Part shown: positions 16,232 to 24,232 of the stretch, piece after piece | Layout of the letters: every line of letters begins with the position of its first letter | Position numbering within the stretch: position 1 is the first letter of the stretch | DNA from: Flavimobilis soli | Lineage (GTDB): Bacteria > Actinomycetota > Actinomycetes > Actinomycetales > Cellulomonadaceae | Length of the DNA: 64,000 nucleotides | Direction of reading: 5' to 3' | NCBI RefSeq assembly: GCF_002564025.1 | Contig: NZ_PDJH01000001.1 | Coordinates: forward strand, 62,001 to 126,000 | Notes under the pieces: model-generated | Told to the model about the DNA's origin: nothing | Database searches by the model: none | The model's input: the letters and a program-made list of their open reading frames with translations, nothing else | Translations under genes and position numbers: made by a program

Positions 16232-17058
16232 TCGCCGTGACCGTGCTGCTCCTCGTCGCCGTCGCGGACCTCGTCCGCAAGGTCCCCGCGGTGCAGGCTG
16301 GCCGCCGCAGCGCGTGGTGGGTCGGCGCCGCCGTCCTCGCCGCCGGCGCCGTGCTCGTCCTCGGCGCGGGTGTCCCGGTCCTCGTGACCCTCGGGTCCGC
16401 CGCCGTCGCCGGGGCGTGGACCCTCACGATGCCCGTGAGCGGGCCGGGGGAGTCGCGCCGGCTGTGGCCCGTGCTGGTCCTCGCCGCCGTCGTCGTGCTC
16501 GGAGCCCTCGCGCCTGTCCGTGATCTCACGGGACCGCTCGTGGACGCCTGGGAGCGCACCGCGCTCGGCGCGCCCGGCCCCGACGCCGTCCCTGCGGCGG
16601 TCGCGCTCGGCGTGCTCGCCGTCGTCCTCGCGCTCACCCGGACCGCGAACGTCGTGACGAGAGCCGCGCTCGCTCGCGCTCGCCGCGAGGACCCCGCGCC
16701 CGCCCGGGCCGCCGCAGGCCCCGAGCCAGGCCCCGCCGGGTGGCGGCTCAAGGTCCGTGGGCGGGACGTCGCGACGGTCGTGCCCGCGCCGTCGCGCGAC
16801 GCCGTCGCTGGCCCCCTGCTGCGCGGCGGCCGCCTGATCGGCCCCCTCGAGCGCCTGCTCGTCCTCACGCTCGGACTCGCGGGCGTCTACCCCGTCATCG
16901 CGGCGGTGCTCGCCGCGAAGGGCATCGTGAGGTTCCCCGAGATCTCGGCCGACCGTGCGCACGGCACCAAGGCAGAGGAGTTCCTCATCGGCTCCCTCGC
17001 GAGCTGGACGACGGCGGGAGCGGGCGTCCTGCTCGTGCGTCTCCTGCTGCACGGCTGA
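16228..17058 (+). CDS. DUF3307-like membrane protein, partner of SatD
   Basis: A 276-residue protein with about six to seven membrane helices. The C-terminal segment AAVLAAKGIVRFPEISADRAHGTKAEEFLIGSLASWTTAGAG matches the pattern AKS.xRF.E....AEYFLIGTLLS of DUF3307 proteins found beside SatD in other bacteria. A cytoplasmic loop near residues 145-190 is rich in Arg, Ala and Pro. It is translationally coupled to the SatD gene, so the two probably act together, with the soluble protein as sensor or regulator and the membrane protein as effector. Function is unknown. Confidence 0.68.
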   Translation: MIAVTVLLLVAVADLVRKVPAVQAGRRSAWWVGAAVLAAGAVLVLGAGVPVLVTLGSAAVAGAWTLTMPVSGPGESRRLWPVLVLAAVVVLGALAPVRDLTGPLVDAWERTALGAPGPDAVPAAVALGVLAVVLALTRTANVVTRAALARARREDPAPARAAAGPEPGPAGWRLKVRGRDVATVVPAPSRDAVAGPLLRGGRLIGPLERLLVLTLGLAGVYPVIAAVLAAKGIVRFPEISADRAHGTKAEEFLIGSLASWTTAGAGVLLVRLLLHG

Positions 17059-17135
17059 CCTGACCTGCGTCTCGCGCATCACTCCCGGCCCGCGTCTTCG
17101 CAAACCACGGGTCGATTCGTGAAAGAATCGCCCTC

Positions 17136-17624
17136 ATGGCCATGAGAGAGATCCGCATCCTTCCCGACCCCGTGCTCCGTACGCCGTGCGACCCGATCAC
17201 GACGATCGACGACCGTGTGCGGAGCCTGGTCGAGGACCTCGTGGAGACCGTCGACGACGAGGGGCGCGCCGGCCTGGCCGCGAACCAGATCGGCGTCAGC
17301 CTGCGGGCGTTCTCGTGGAACATCGACGACGAGATCGGCTACATCCTCAACCCGGTCATCGTCGACCTCTCCGAGGACGAGTATCAGGACGGCGACGAGG
17401 GCTGCCTCTCCGTGCCGGGCCTCTGGTACCCGACGAAGCGCGCCTGGTACGCGAAGGTCGAGGGCATCGACCTCGACGGCAACCCGGTCGTCGTCGAGGG
17501 CACCGAGCTCATGGCCCGCTGCCTCCAGCACGAGGTCGACCACCTCGACGGTCACCTCTACATCGACCGCCTCGAGCGCTCGGTGCGGAAGAAGGCGATG
17601 CGCGCCCTGCGCGAGCAGCTCTGA
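17136..17624 (+). CDS. def: Peptide deformylase
   Basis: Metalloenzyme that removes the formyl group from the N-terminal methionine of new proteins. All three motifs are present: GLAANQIG (motif 1, with Asn in place of the more common Pro), EGCLSVPG (Cys metal ligand) and HEVDHLDG (two His ligands and the catalytic Glu). It has 162 residues, normal for the short actinobacterial type. ATG 17136 and ATG 17142 are both possible starts. A palindrome CGATTC-GTGAAA-GAATCG lies just upstream (17113-17130). map, which acts next on the same proteins, is about 28 kb away. Confidence 0.94.
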   Translation: MAMREIRILPDPVLRTPCDPITTIDDRVRSLVEDLVETVDDEGRAGLAANQIGVSLRAFSWNIDDEIGYILNPVIVDLSEDEYQDGDEGCLSVPGLWYPTKRAWYAKVEGIDLDGNPVVVEGTELMARCLQHEVDHLDGHLYIDRLERSVRKKAMRALREQL

Positions 17625-17636
17625 CATCACGCATCC

Positions 17637-17673
17637 GAGGCCCGGCGCACCGCTCTCGCGGGTGCCGGGCCTC
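17637..17673 (+). terminator. Terminator hairpin after def
   Basis: GAGGCCCGG (17637-17645) pairs with CCGGGCCTC (17665-17673) and the inner GCACC/GGTGC extends the stem imperfectly. GCCTTTG follows. It begins twelve bases past the def stop. Confidence 0.55.
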
Positions 17674-17783
17674 GCCTTTGCCGCCGTGATGCGGCATGAT
17701 GGGAGACGCACGCCGCGCGAACACGCGTTCCTGCTGGTCAGAGGCCGTTGGGGAAGACGAACCTCGACTCTGGGAGGAACAAC

Positions 17784-18284
17784 ATGGCTGGTTCGATCAC
17801 CCGCGGTGTACTTTTCGTGCACTCAGCGCCCCGCGCGCTGGTGCCGCACATGGAGTGGGCAGCGTCCAACGTCCTCGGCACACGCGTGTCGATGGACTGG
17901 ACCGAGCAGCCCGCTGCCCCTGGCATGCTCCGCGCCGAGCACTCCTGGCAGGCGCCGTCGGGCACCGGCGCGAAGCTTGCCTCCGCGCTGCGCGGCTGGA
18001 CGCACCTGCGCTACGAGGTGACCGAGGAGGCGAGCCGCGGCGTCGACGGCTCCCGCTGGAGCCACACCCCCGAGCTGGGCATCTTCCACGCGGCGACTGA
18101 CGTGCACGGCAACATCGTCGTCCCCGAGGACCGCGTCCGTGCCGCCCTCGCCCACGCGGGCGACGCCGAGCGCATGAAGCAGGAGCTCGACCTCGCGCTC
18201 GGGCAGGCGTGGGACGACGAGCTCGAGCCGTTCCGCTTCGCCGGTGCTGGCGCGCCCGTGCGCTGGCTCCACCGCGTCGGCTGA
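17784..18284 (+). CDS. DUF3145 family protein
   Basis: A 166-residue soluble protein of the actinobacterial DUF3145 family (TRGVLFVHSAPRALVPHMEWAASNVLG, LRYEVTEEAS...WSHTPELGIFHAATDVHGNIVVPEDRVR). ATG 17784 has GGGAGGA six bases upstream; earlier in-frame codons lack this. Function is unknown. It is a single gene convergent with fabF, and the shared hairpin downstream ends both transcripts. Confidence 0.82.
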   Translation: MAGSITRGVLFVHSAPRALVPHMEWAASNVLGTRVSMDWTEQPAAPGMLRAEHSWQAPSGTGAKLASALRGWTHLRYEVTEEASRGVDGSRWSHTPELGIFHAATDVHGNIVVPEDRVRAALAHAGDAERMKQELDLALGQAWDDELEPFRFAGAGAPVRWLHRVG

Positions 18285-18312
18285 GCCGGACGCACCACCG
18301 CTTCCCAGAGCA

Positions 18313-18352
18313 CGACGAAGGGCGCCTCCCGAACGGGAGGCGCCCTTCGTCG
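18313..18352. terminator. Bidirectional terminator between the DUF3145 gene and fabF
   Basis: Perfect 19-base arms (18313-18331 and 18334-18352) around AA sit between the two convergent stops. The repeat is symmetrical, so it can act on both strands. Confidence 0.75.
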
Positions 18353-18363
18353 TCCCTGACGGA

Positions 18364-19608
18364 TCAGGCCGACGTCACGACCAGCGCGACGTTGTGGCCA
18401 CCGAAGCCGAACGAGTTGTTGATCGCCGCGACGTCGCCCTTCGGCAGCTCGCGCGGGGTGTCCCGCACGAGGTCGAGGACGAGCTCCGGGTCCGGGTCCG
18501 ACACGTTGATCGTCGGGGGAGCGGTGCGCTCGTGGACGGCGAGCAGGGTGAACACCGTCTCGAGCGCGCCAGCCCCGCCGAGGAGGTGCCCGGTCATGGA
18601 CTTCGTCGCGGACAGCGCCACGTGGTCGGCGTCTCCTCCGAGGACGCCGCGCACGGAGCGTGCCTCGATGAGGTCGCCGACGACGGTCGACGTCGCGTGT
18701 GCGTTGACGTGCACGACGTCCGCCGGGGCGACGCCCGAGTCCTCGAGCGCAGCCTTCATCGCGCGGATCTGCCCCGCGCCCGAGGGTTCGGGGGACGTGA
18801 TGTGGTAGCCGTCGGCCGTGAGGCCGAGGCCGGCGATGCGTCCGTAGACCCGCGCGCCGCGGGCAGCGGCGTGCTCCGCCGACTCGAGCACGACGACCGC
18901 CGCGCCCTCGCCGATGACGAAACCGTCACGCGCGACGTCGTACGGGCGCGACGCGCCTGCAGGGTCGTCGTTGCGCAGCGACAGCGTGCGCGACGCGGCG
19001 AAGGCGGAGATCGGCATGGGGTGGATCGTCGCCTCGGTACCGCCCGCGACAACGACGTCCGCGCGGCCCGAGCGGATCATCTCGACGCCGTAGGCGATCG
19101 CCTCGGCACCCGATGCGCACGCCGACACGAGGGCGTGGGCACCTGCGCGGGCGCCGAGCTCGAGCGAGACGAAGGCCGTCGGGGAGTTGGGCATGAGCAT
19201 GGGGACGGTCATCGGCAGGACGCGGCGTGCGCCCTTCTCGCGGAGCGTGTCCCACGCGTCGAGCGTGGTCCAGATGCCGCCGATGCCCGAGGACACGACG
19301 GACCCGAGGCGGTCGTGGTCGACGTCGGTGATGCCGGCGTCGGCCCACGCCTCGCGGGCCGCGATGATCGCGTACTGCGTGGACGGGTCCATGCGCTTGA
19401 GCTCGGGCCGCGCGAGGACCTCCTCGGGCGCGACCTTGATCGTCGCGGCGAAGCTCACGGGGATGCCGTACTTCTCGGCCCAGTCGTTCTCGAGGGTCCG
19501 TGCGCCGGACTGGCCGGCCAGGGCGGCCTGCCACGTGGAGGCCACGTCACCGCCGAGAGGCGTGGTGGCACCGAGGCCGGTGACGACGACGTCGGGAACG
19601 GTGGTCAT
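18364..19608 (-). CDS. fabF: Beta-ketoacyl-ACP synthase II
   Basis: Condensing enzyme that extends acyl-ACP with malonyl-ACP in type II fatty-acid synthesis. The 414-residue thiolase-fold protein has the active Cys in SACASGAEAIAYG (about 164), the first His in VNAHATSTVVGD, Lys in SATKSMTGH and the second His in that motif. The C-terminus FGFGGHNVALV is typical. It is the last gene of fabD-fabH-acpP-fabF, separated from acpP by about 100 bases with an internal hairpin. Mycobacterial KasA occupies the same place. Confidence 0.94.
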   Translation of the reverse strand: MTTVPDVVVTGLGATTPLGGDVASTWQAALAGQSGARTLENDWAEKYGIPVSFAATIKVAPEEVLARPELKRMDPSTQYAIIAAREAWADAGITDVDHDRLGSVVSSGIGGIWTTLDAWDTLREKGARRVLPMTVPMLMPNSPTAFVSLELGARAGAHALVSACASGAEAIAYGVEMIRSGRADVVVAGGTEATIHPMPISAFAASRTLSLRNDDPAGASRPYDVARDGFVIGEGAAVVVLESAEHAAARGARVYGRIAGLGLTADGYHITSPEPSGAGQIRAMKAALEDSGVAPADVVHVNAHATSTVVGDLIEARSVRGVLGGDADHVALSATKSMTGHLLGGAGALETVFTLLAVHERTAPPTINVSDPDPELVLDLVRDTPRELPKGDVAAINNSFGFGGHNVALVVTSA

Positions 19609-19650
19609 GGTGACTCCTGTCGGGTGGGGAGGGGCCGCGGGGCGGCGGCG

Positions 19651-19684
19651 CCGGTCGGCGGGCGCGAGCGCACGCGCCGACCGG
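19651..19684 (-). promoter_or_regulatory. Hairpin in the acpP-fabF spacer
   Basis: CCGGTCGGCG (19651-19660) pairs with CGCCGACCGG (19675-19684) in the 103-base gap between acpP and fabF. Partial termination or processing here would give more ACP than condensing enzyme. That role is inferred. Confidence 0.4.
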
Positions 19685-19711
19685 CACGGGTGTCCGGTGG
19701 GACCGGGAGGC

Positions 19712-19960
19712 TCAGGCCTGCGCGTTAGTGATGAACGAGACGGCGTCGCCCACGGTCGTGAGGTTCTTGACCTCGTCGTCGGGGATGGTGACGCCGAACT
19801 TGTCCTCGGCGTGCGTGACGATCGTCATCATCGACAGCGAGTCGATGTCGAGGTCGTCGGTGAAGGACTTCTCCGCGGTGACCGTGTCGGCGGGCAGACC
19901 CGTCTCCTCGGCGACGATCTCGGCGAGCCCGGCGAGGACCTCGTTCTCGGTGTGAGCCAT
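19712..19960 (-). CDS. acpP: Acyl carrier protein
   Basis: Small acidic carrier of the growing acyl chain, 82 residues. The phosphopantetheine attachment serine is Ser41 in DIDSLSMM, and helix II is acidic as needed for enzyme docking. The start ATG has AAGGAG upstream (minus strand GGAGAACACCC). It lies between fabH and fabF in the fatty-acid operon. The phosphopantetheinyl transferase is not in the window. Confidence 0.95.
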   Translation of the reverse strand: MAHTENEVLAGLAEIVAEETGLPADTVTAEKSFTDDLDIDSLSMMTIVTHAEDKFGVTIPDDEVKNLTTVGDAVSFITNAQA

Positions 19961-20005
19961 GGGTGTTCTCCTTGGTTGTGTGGGTGAAGCTGGGTGGACT
20001 GAGGG

Positions 20006-21007
20006 TCAGGGGACGATGACGACCTGGGCCGCGTAGACCAGGCCGGCGCCGAAGCCGATCTGGAGCAGGACGTGGCCGGTCTTGGCAGCGCCCTCCCGGA
20101 TGAGCCGTTCGGTCGCGAGCGGGATCGAGGCGGCGGACGTGTTGCCCGTGTCCTCGATGTCCCGGCCGACGACGACGTCCTCGCGGAGGCCGAGCTGCTT
20201 GATCATCTGGTCGATGATCCGCATGTTGGCCTGGTGCGGGACGAACACGTCGATGTCTGCGGGGGTGAGCCCGGCCGCCTCGATCGCGCGGAGCGCGACG
20301 GGCGCCATCTGGAACGCGGCCCACTTGAAGACGGACGGGCCGTCCTGGCGGAGCGTCGGCCATGCGGCGCCCTCGGTCGCGGCGAACTCCTGCCAGCTGA
20401 GCGTCTGGCCGATCGTCGCGGCCTTCGAGCCGTCGGAGCCCCACACCGTCGGGCCGATGCCGGGGAAGTCGGACGGGCCGACGATCGCTGCGCCTGCGCC
20501 GTCGCCGAGCAGGAACGAGATGGAACGGTCGGTCGGGTCGATGAAGTCGCTCATCTTCTCCGCGCCGATCACGAGCACATGACGAGCGGCGCCGGAGCGG
20601 ACGAGCGCGTCGGCCTGACCGATCCCGTACGAGTATCCGGCGCACGCAGCCGAGATGTCGTAGGCGGCGGCCGGGGTGGCGCCGATGCGGTCGGCGACGA
20701 TCGCGGCGCCCGCGGGGGTCTGCGCGAAGTAGGTGACGGTCGACAGGATGACCGCGTCGATGTCGGCACCGGTCAGGCCGGCCTGCGCGAGTGCTTCCTC
20801 GGCGGCGGCGGTCGCGAGGTCGAGGACGTCGGTGTCGCCGGTCGCGCGACGGCGGGTGACGATGCCGGTGCGCTGGCGGATCCACTCGTCGGACGAGTCG
20901 ATCGGGCCGGCGATGTCGTCGTTCGTGACGACGGCGTCGCCGCGCACCCCGCCGATCGCGAGGATGCGGGAGAACTGCGGTCCGGTCGCCTGCTTGAGCT
21001 GAGTCAC
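20006..21007 (-). CDS. fabH: Beta-ketoacyl-ACP synthase III
   Basis: Starts fatty-acid synthesis by condensing an acyl-CoA primer with malonyl-ACP. The 333-residue protein has the catalytic Cys122 in AACAGYSYG, His in PHQANMRI and Asn in NTSAAS, the complete FabH triad. The start is GTG 21007, which overlaps the fabD stop (GTGA), so translation is coupled. Primer preference (straight or branched) cannot be read directly, although actinobacterial FabH often accepts branched primers. Confidence 0.94.
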   Translation of the reverse strand: MTQLKQATGPQFSRILAIGGVRGDAVVTNDDIAGPIDSSDEWIRQRTGIVTRRRATGDTDVLDLATAAAEEALAQAGLTGADIDAVILSTVTYFAQTPAGAAIVADRIGATPAAAYDISAACAGYSYGIGQADALVRSGAARHVLVIGAEKMSDFIDPTDRSISFLLGDGAGAAIVGPSDFPGIGPTVWGSDGSKAATIGQTLSWQEFAATEGAAWPTLRQDGPSVFKWAAFQMAPVALRAIEAAGLTPADIDVFVPHQANMRIIDQMIKQLGLREDVVVGRDIEDTGNTSAASIPLATERLIREGAAKTGHVLLQIGFGAGLVYAAQVVIVP

Positions 21008-21993
21008 GCCGTGGTCTCCTCGGTGATGGTGGCGGTGGCGGCGGAGTGGCGCGCGACGAGGTCGCGTGCCGCGTCGAGGTCGTCGGGCGACTTGATCGCG
21101 ACCTGCTCGACGCCCTTGAGAGTGCGCTTCGCGAGGCCGGTCAGGACACCGCCGGGAGCGAGCTCGAGCACCGCGGTGACGCCGAGCTCTCCCAGCGTCT
21201 CCTGGCACAGGTCCCAGCGCACGGGGGCGACGATCTGTGCGACGAGGTGCTCGATGACGTCCGCACCGGTGCCGTGGCCGTGCGCGCCGGCGCCGCGGGA
21301 GCTGTAGGTCGTGCCGTCTGCGTTCGTGAGCAGCGGCAGCCGGGGGTCCTGGGCGGGCCAGCCGGCCGCGACGGGCTCGAACGCGTCGAGCGCGGACTGC
21401 ATGAAGGTCGTGTGGAACGCCCCGGCGACCTGCAGGGGGATGACCCGGGCGCGGGTCGGCGGGTTCTCGGCGAGCCGAGCGAGGCCGTCCGGGCACCCGG
21501 CGGCGACGACCTGGCCGCCACCGTTGACGTTGGCGGGGTAGAGGCCCGCGTCGGCGATCGCGGGGAGCACCTCGTCCGGGTCTCCGCCGACGACGGCGCT
21601 CATCCCCGTCTCGACCGCGGCGGCCGCGCTGGCCATGGCGCGAGCTCGGTGGGCGACGAGGCCGACGGCGCCGGCGTCGGTCAGGACCCCCGCGACGGCT
21701 GCGGCCGTCAGCTCGCCCACGGAGTGCCCCGCGGTCGCGTCGACGACGTCGGAGGCGACGCGGCCGGCGAGGACCTCACGGAACGCGAGCAGCGAGGTGG
21801 CGACGATGAGGGGCTGGGCGACGGCCGTGTCTCGGATCGTGTCGGCGTCGCTCACGGTGCCGTGGGCGACGAGGTCGACCTGGGCGGCCTCGGAGAGCTC
21901 GGCGAGACGGTCACCGACGCCGGGCAGCTCGAGCCACGGGGCGAGCATGCCGGGGGTCTGGGAGCCCTGTCCTGGGCACAGTACTGCGATCAC
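21004..21993 (-). CDS. fabD: Malonyl-CoA:ACP transacylase
   Basis: Moves malonyl from CoA to ACP. The 329-residue protein begins MIAVLCPGQGSQTPGM, carries the nucleophile Ser91 in AGHSVGEL and the catalytic His in AGAFHTTFM. The Arg of the malonate-binding HRAR motif is also present. It is the first gene of the fab operon. A palindrome shared with the promoter of the regulator gene lies 68-84 bases upstream. Confidence 0.95.
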   Translation of the reverse strand: MIAVLCPGQGSQTPGMLAPWLELPGVGDRLAELSEAAQVDLVAHGTVSDADTIRDTAVAQPLIVATSLLAFREVLAGRVASDVVDATAGHSVGELTAAAVAGVLTDAGAVGLVAHRARAMASAAAAVETGMSAVVGGDPDEVLPAIADAGLYPANVNGGGQVVAAGCPDGLARLAENPPTRARVIPLQVAGAFHTTFMQSALDAFEPVAAGWPAQDPRLPLLTNADGTTYSSRGAGAHGHGTGADVIEHLVAQIVAPVRWDLCQETLGELGVTAVLELAPGGVLTGLAKRTLKGVEQVAIKSPDDLDAARDLVARHSAATATITEETTA

Positions 21994-22060
21994 TCGTCAA
22001 CCTTGCCTTCCGGTGGCGACCCCGGGGCGTCACGACGCGCACGAAGCTGGGGAAACGAAC

Positions 22061-22077
22061 TTGTGGTGAACCTACAA
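22061..22077. promoter_or_regulatory. Putative FasR operator of the fab operon
   Basis: TTGTGGTGAACCTACAA lies between the regulator's stop and fabD. It is an imperfect palindrome (extended arms CTTGT and ACAAG), and 13 of its 17 bases match the copy before the regulator gene. Confidence 0.6.
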
Positions 22078-22081
22078 GGTG

Positions 22082-23311
22082 TCACGCGTGGGTGGCGTCG
22101 ACCCTGACGAGCTCGCCGAGGGCGAGCGCGACCTGCAGGACGAACGACTCGCGTGCGTCGAGCGGGTCCCAGCCGGTCAGCTCCGCGACCTTGCGCAGCC
22201 GGTACCGCACCGTGTTCGGGTGGACGTAGAGGCTGCGTGCGGCCGCCTCGAGCGAGCGGCCGGTGCCGAGGTACGCCGAGAGGGTCTCGAGCGTCGCACC
22301 GGTGCTCGCGGCGAGCGGCGTGTACGCCTGGTCGACGAGCGTGCGCCGAGCGCTCAGGTCGCCGATGAGGACACGCTCGGGGAGCAGGTCGTCAGCCTGG
22401 ACCGGACGCGGAGCCTGCGGCCACGCGGCCGCGGCCGCGAGTCCGGCGAGAGCCGCCGTCGCCGAGCGGCCGGCCTCGCCGATCCCGCCGACGACCGGGC
22501 CGAGGACGACGGGTCCGGGGCCGAAGCGCGGGACGAGCGACCGCGCCGACTCGACGAGGTCGGGCCCGCCGCCGAGGACGAGGACGATGCGGTTGGCCTG
22601 GATGCCGACGAGCGAGTCGTCGACGACGCGTCGCGTCGCCCGGCGCAGCTCTGCTGCGCGCACCTCGTCGAGCTGCTCCGTCGTGGTCCCGACCATGACC
22701 AGGACGTGCGCCGACCCCGACCAGCCGAGCGCTGCGACGCGGGAGCGCACCGCGTCGTCGGACTCGCCGCGCATGAGCGCGTCGACGACGAGCGCCTCGA
22801 GGCGCGCGTCCCACGCACCGCGCATCTCGGCGGCGCGCGCGTATACCTCGGCTGCGGAGAAGGCCACCTCGCGCGAGTACCGCAGGACGGCCTCGCGCAG
22901 GTCGCGCTCGGCGCCCGGCACCGCGAGCTCGTCGGAGTACGCCTCGACGACGTCGACGATCACGCGCACGAGCTGGAGCGTGTGCTGCAGGGAGATGGAC
23001 TGCGTGAGCTCCGGCGGCGCCGCGGAGAAGATCTCGGAGACGCCGCTCGGGACACCGGTGGGCTCCTCGTACCAGGCGACGAACGAGGCGATCGCCGACT
23101 GCACGACGAGCACGATCCACGACTTGTCCTCGGCCGGGAGGTCGCGGTACCAGGACAGCTCGGCGTCGAGCTGCTTGAGCGCGGCCTTCGTCAGCAGACC
23201 GGTCCCCGCGCGGACACGGCGAAGGTGCTCGTCCTCCTCGACGCCCGCGGCGGGCGAGGTCGCGGCCGTCGCGGGATCGGCGTGGTCCTTCGCGGGGGTG
23301 GCACGGCTCAT
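22082..23311 (-). CDS. fasR: PucR/CdaR-type regulator of fatty-acid synthesis (FasR-like)
   Basis: A 409-residue transcription factor. The C-terminal helix-turn-helix is of the PucR type: LSAYLGTGRSLEAAARSLYVHPNTVRYRLRKVAELTGWDPLDARESFVLQVAL. The rest is a helical RsbRD/GGDEF-like PucR sensor region. The place directly before fabD on the same strand matches Streptomyces FasR and Rv2242 of M. tuberculosis, which control fatty-acid synthase genes. I chose ATG 23311 (MSRATPAKD); an upstream in-frame start lies inside the operator. One 17-base operator copy lies just upstream of the gene and one before fabD, suggesting control of both. Confidence 0.85.
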   Translation of the reverse strand: MSRATPAKDHADPATAATSPAAGVEEDEHLRRVRAGTGLLTKAALKQLDAELSWYRDLPAEDKSWIVLVVQSAIASFVAWYEEPTGVPSGVSEIFSAAPPELTQSISLQHTLQLVRVIVDVVEAYSDELAVPGAERDLREAVLRYSREVAFSAAEVYARAAEMRGAWDARLEALVVDALMRGESDDAVRSRVAALGWSGSAHVLVMVGTTTEQLDEVRAAELRRATRRVVDDSLVGIQANRIVLVLGGGPDLVESARSLVPRFGPGPVVLGPVVGGIGEAGRSATAALAGLAAAAAWPQAPRPVQADDLLPERVLIGDLSARRTLVDQAYTPLAASTGATLETLSAYLGTGRSLEAAARSLYVHPNTVRYRLRKVAELTGWDPLDARESFVLQVALALGELVRVDATHA

Positions 23312-23333
23312 GGGGAGAGCATACGGCCCCAGA

Positions 23334-23350
23334 TTGTGGGGAACGCACAA
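23334..23350. promoter_or_regulatory. Putative FasR operator upstream of fasR
   Basis: TTGTGGGGAACGCACAA has perfect 5-base arms TTGTG and CACAA. With the fabD copy it gives the consensus TTGTGGNGAACNNACAA. It lies 23 bases before the fasR start, as expected for autoregulation. Confidence 0.6.
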
Positions 23351-23426
23351 ATCGCTGAAGATCTAGGAGGTATCAGGATCCGGCCCGCCGGGTGATGGAT
23401 CGTCAAGAAAAGCCTAAGGTGGATTC

Positions 23427-24128
23427 ATGAGTCTCTTGCCCAAGCTCCGCCAGCTCATGAGGAAGACGACGTCCGCGTCCACCGTGGGGACCCGTCGCCC
23501 GACGAAGGCTGCGCGCCCGGGCGACCGTCCGCACGAGGACGCTCTGCGCGCGATGCTGACCGACGACCCGAACAACGAGCGCGCGTTCCGGGCGCTCGTC
23601 GAGATCGTCCGGCAGCGCGCCGCGTCGACCGGGCACCACGAGGACCCGCTGGCGGCCGAGCAGGCCGACCAGTCCTACCAGGAGGAGCGGCGCCGGCAGG
23701 GGGACCTCGCGGTGTGGGCCCTGGCCGAGGAGCTCGCTGGCAACGCCCGGGCCTGGTACCCGCTCATCGAGCTGGCCCGCTTGTCGATCGACGAGGACTT
23801 CGAGGGTGCGATGCGCCGCCTCGCCACCGCTGCGGAGCGCGACTCGTCCGGGGAGGGCCTCGCGGCTGCGATCGTCATGCTCCGCGAGACCGGCCACGCG
23901 ACGGAGGCGAGCGGCCTGGGCGTGGGGCACTGGCGTCCGCGTGAGCACAGCGTCGAGGCGGGGCGCCAGCTCATCCTCGCCGCGCTCGACGCGGGCCGTG
24001 TGGGAGAGGCCAAGCACCACCTCGAGTCCCTGATGCTCGCCGAGGACCAGGAGGCGGTCGACCGCGTGTCCGAGGAGCTGCGCACGAAGATCGCGATGAG
24101 CGAGTCGGGCGTGGGCGGGGGAGCCTGA
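23427..24128 (+). CDS. Hypothetical helical (TPR-like) protein
   Basis: A 233-residue soluble, almost all-helical protein. Paired helices such as AVWALAEELAGNARAWYPLIELARLSIDEDFEGAMRRLATAAERD and QLILAALDAGRVGEAKHHLESLML resemble tetratricopeptide-type repeats. The N-terminal 40 residues are basic and disordered. Similar proteins are frequent next to fasR and aceE in Micrococcales, in my recollection. No function is known. It is convergent with aceE, with a very long shared hairpin. Confidence 0.68.
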   Translation: MSLLPKLRQLMRKTTSASTVGTRRPTKAARPGDRPHEDALRAMLTDDPNNERAFRALVEIVRQRAASTGHHEDPLAAEQADQSYQEERRRQGDLAVWALAEELAGNARAWYPLIELARLSIDEDFEGAMRRLATAAERDSSGEGLAAAIVMLRETGHATEASGLGVGHWRPREHSVEAGRQLILAALDAGRVGEAKHHLESLMLAEDQEAVDRVSEELRTKIAMSESGVGGGA

Positions 24129-24169
24129 CCTTCCTGCGCTCCACCTTCTGGCGAGCGCCACGAGCCTGA

Positions 24170-24217
24170 GACGACGAGACCCCGTCACCCGGAACCGGGT
24201 GACGGGGTCTCGTCGTC
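24170..24217. terminator. Bidirectional terminator between the TPR-like gene and aceE
   Basis: A perfect 23-base inverted repeat (24170-24192 and 24195-24217) with an AA loop lies between convergent genes. It is the longest perfect stem in the window. Confidence 0.8.
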
Positions 24218-24232
24218 AGTGGGGGTGACCCG

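Noticed and set aside
17113..17130. Palindrome upstream of def as a confident operator
   Set aside because: Only 6-base arms are present and no second copy occurs in the window, so I mention it in the def entry but do not list it separately.
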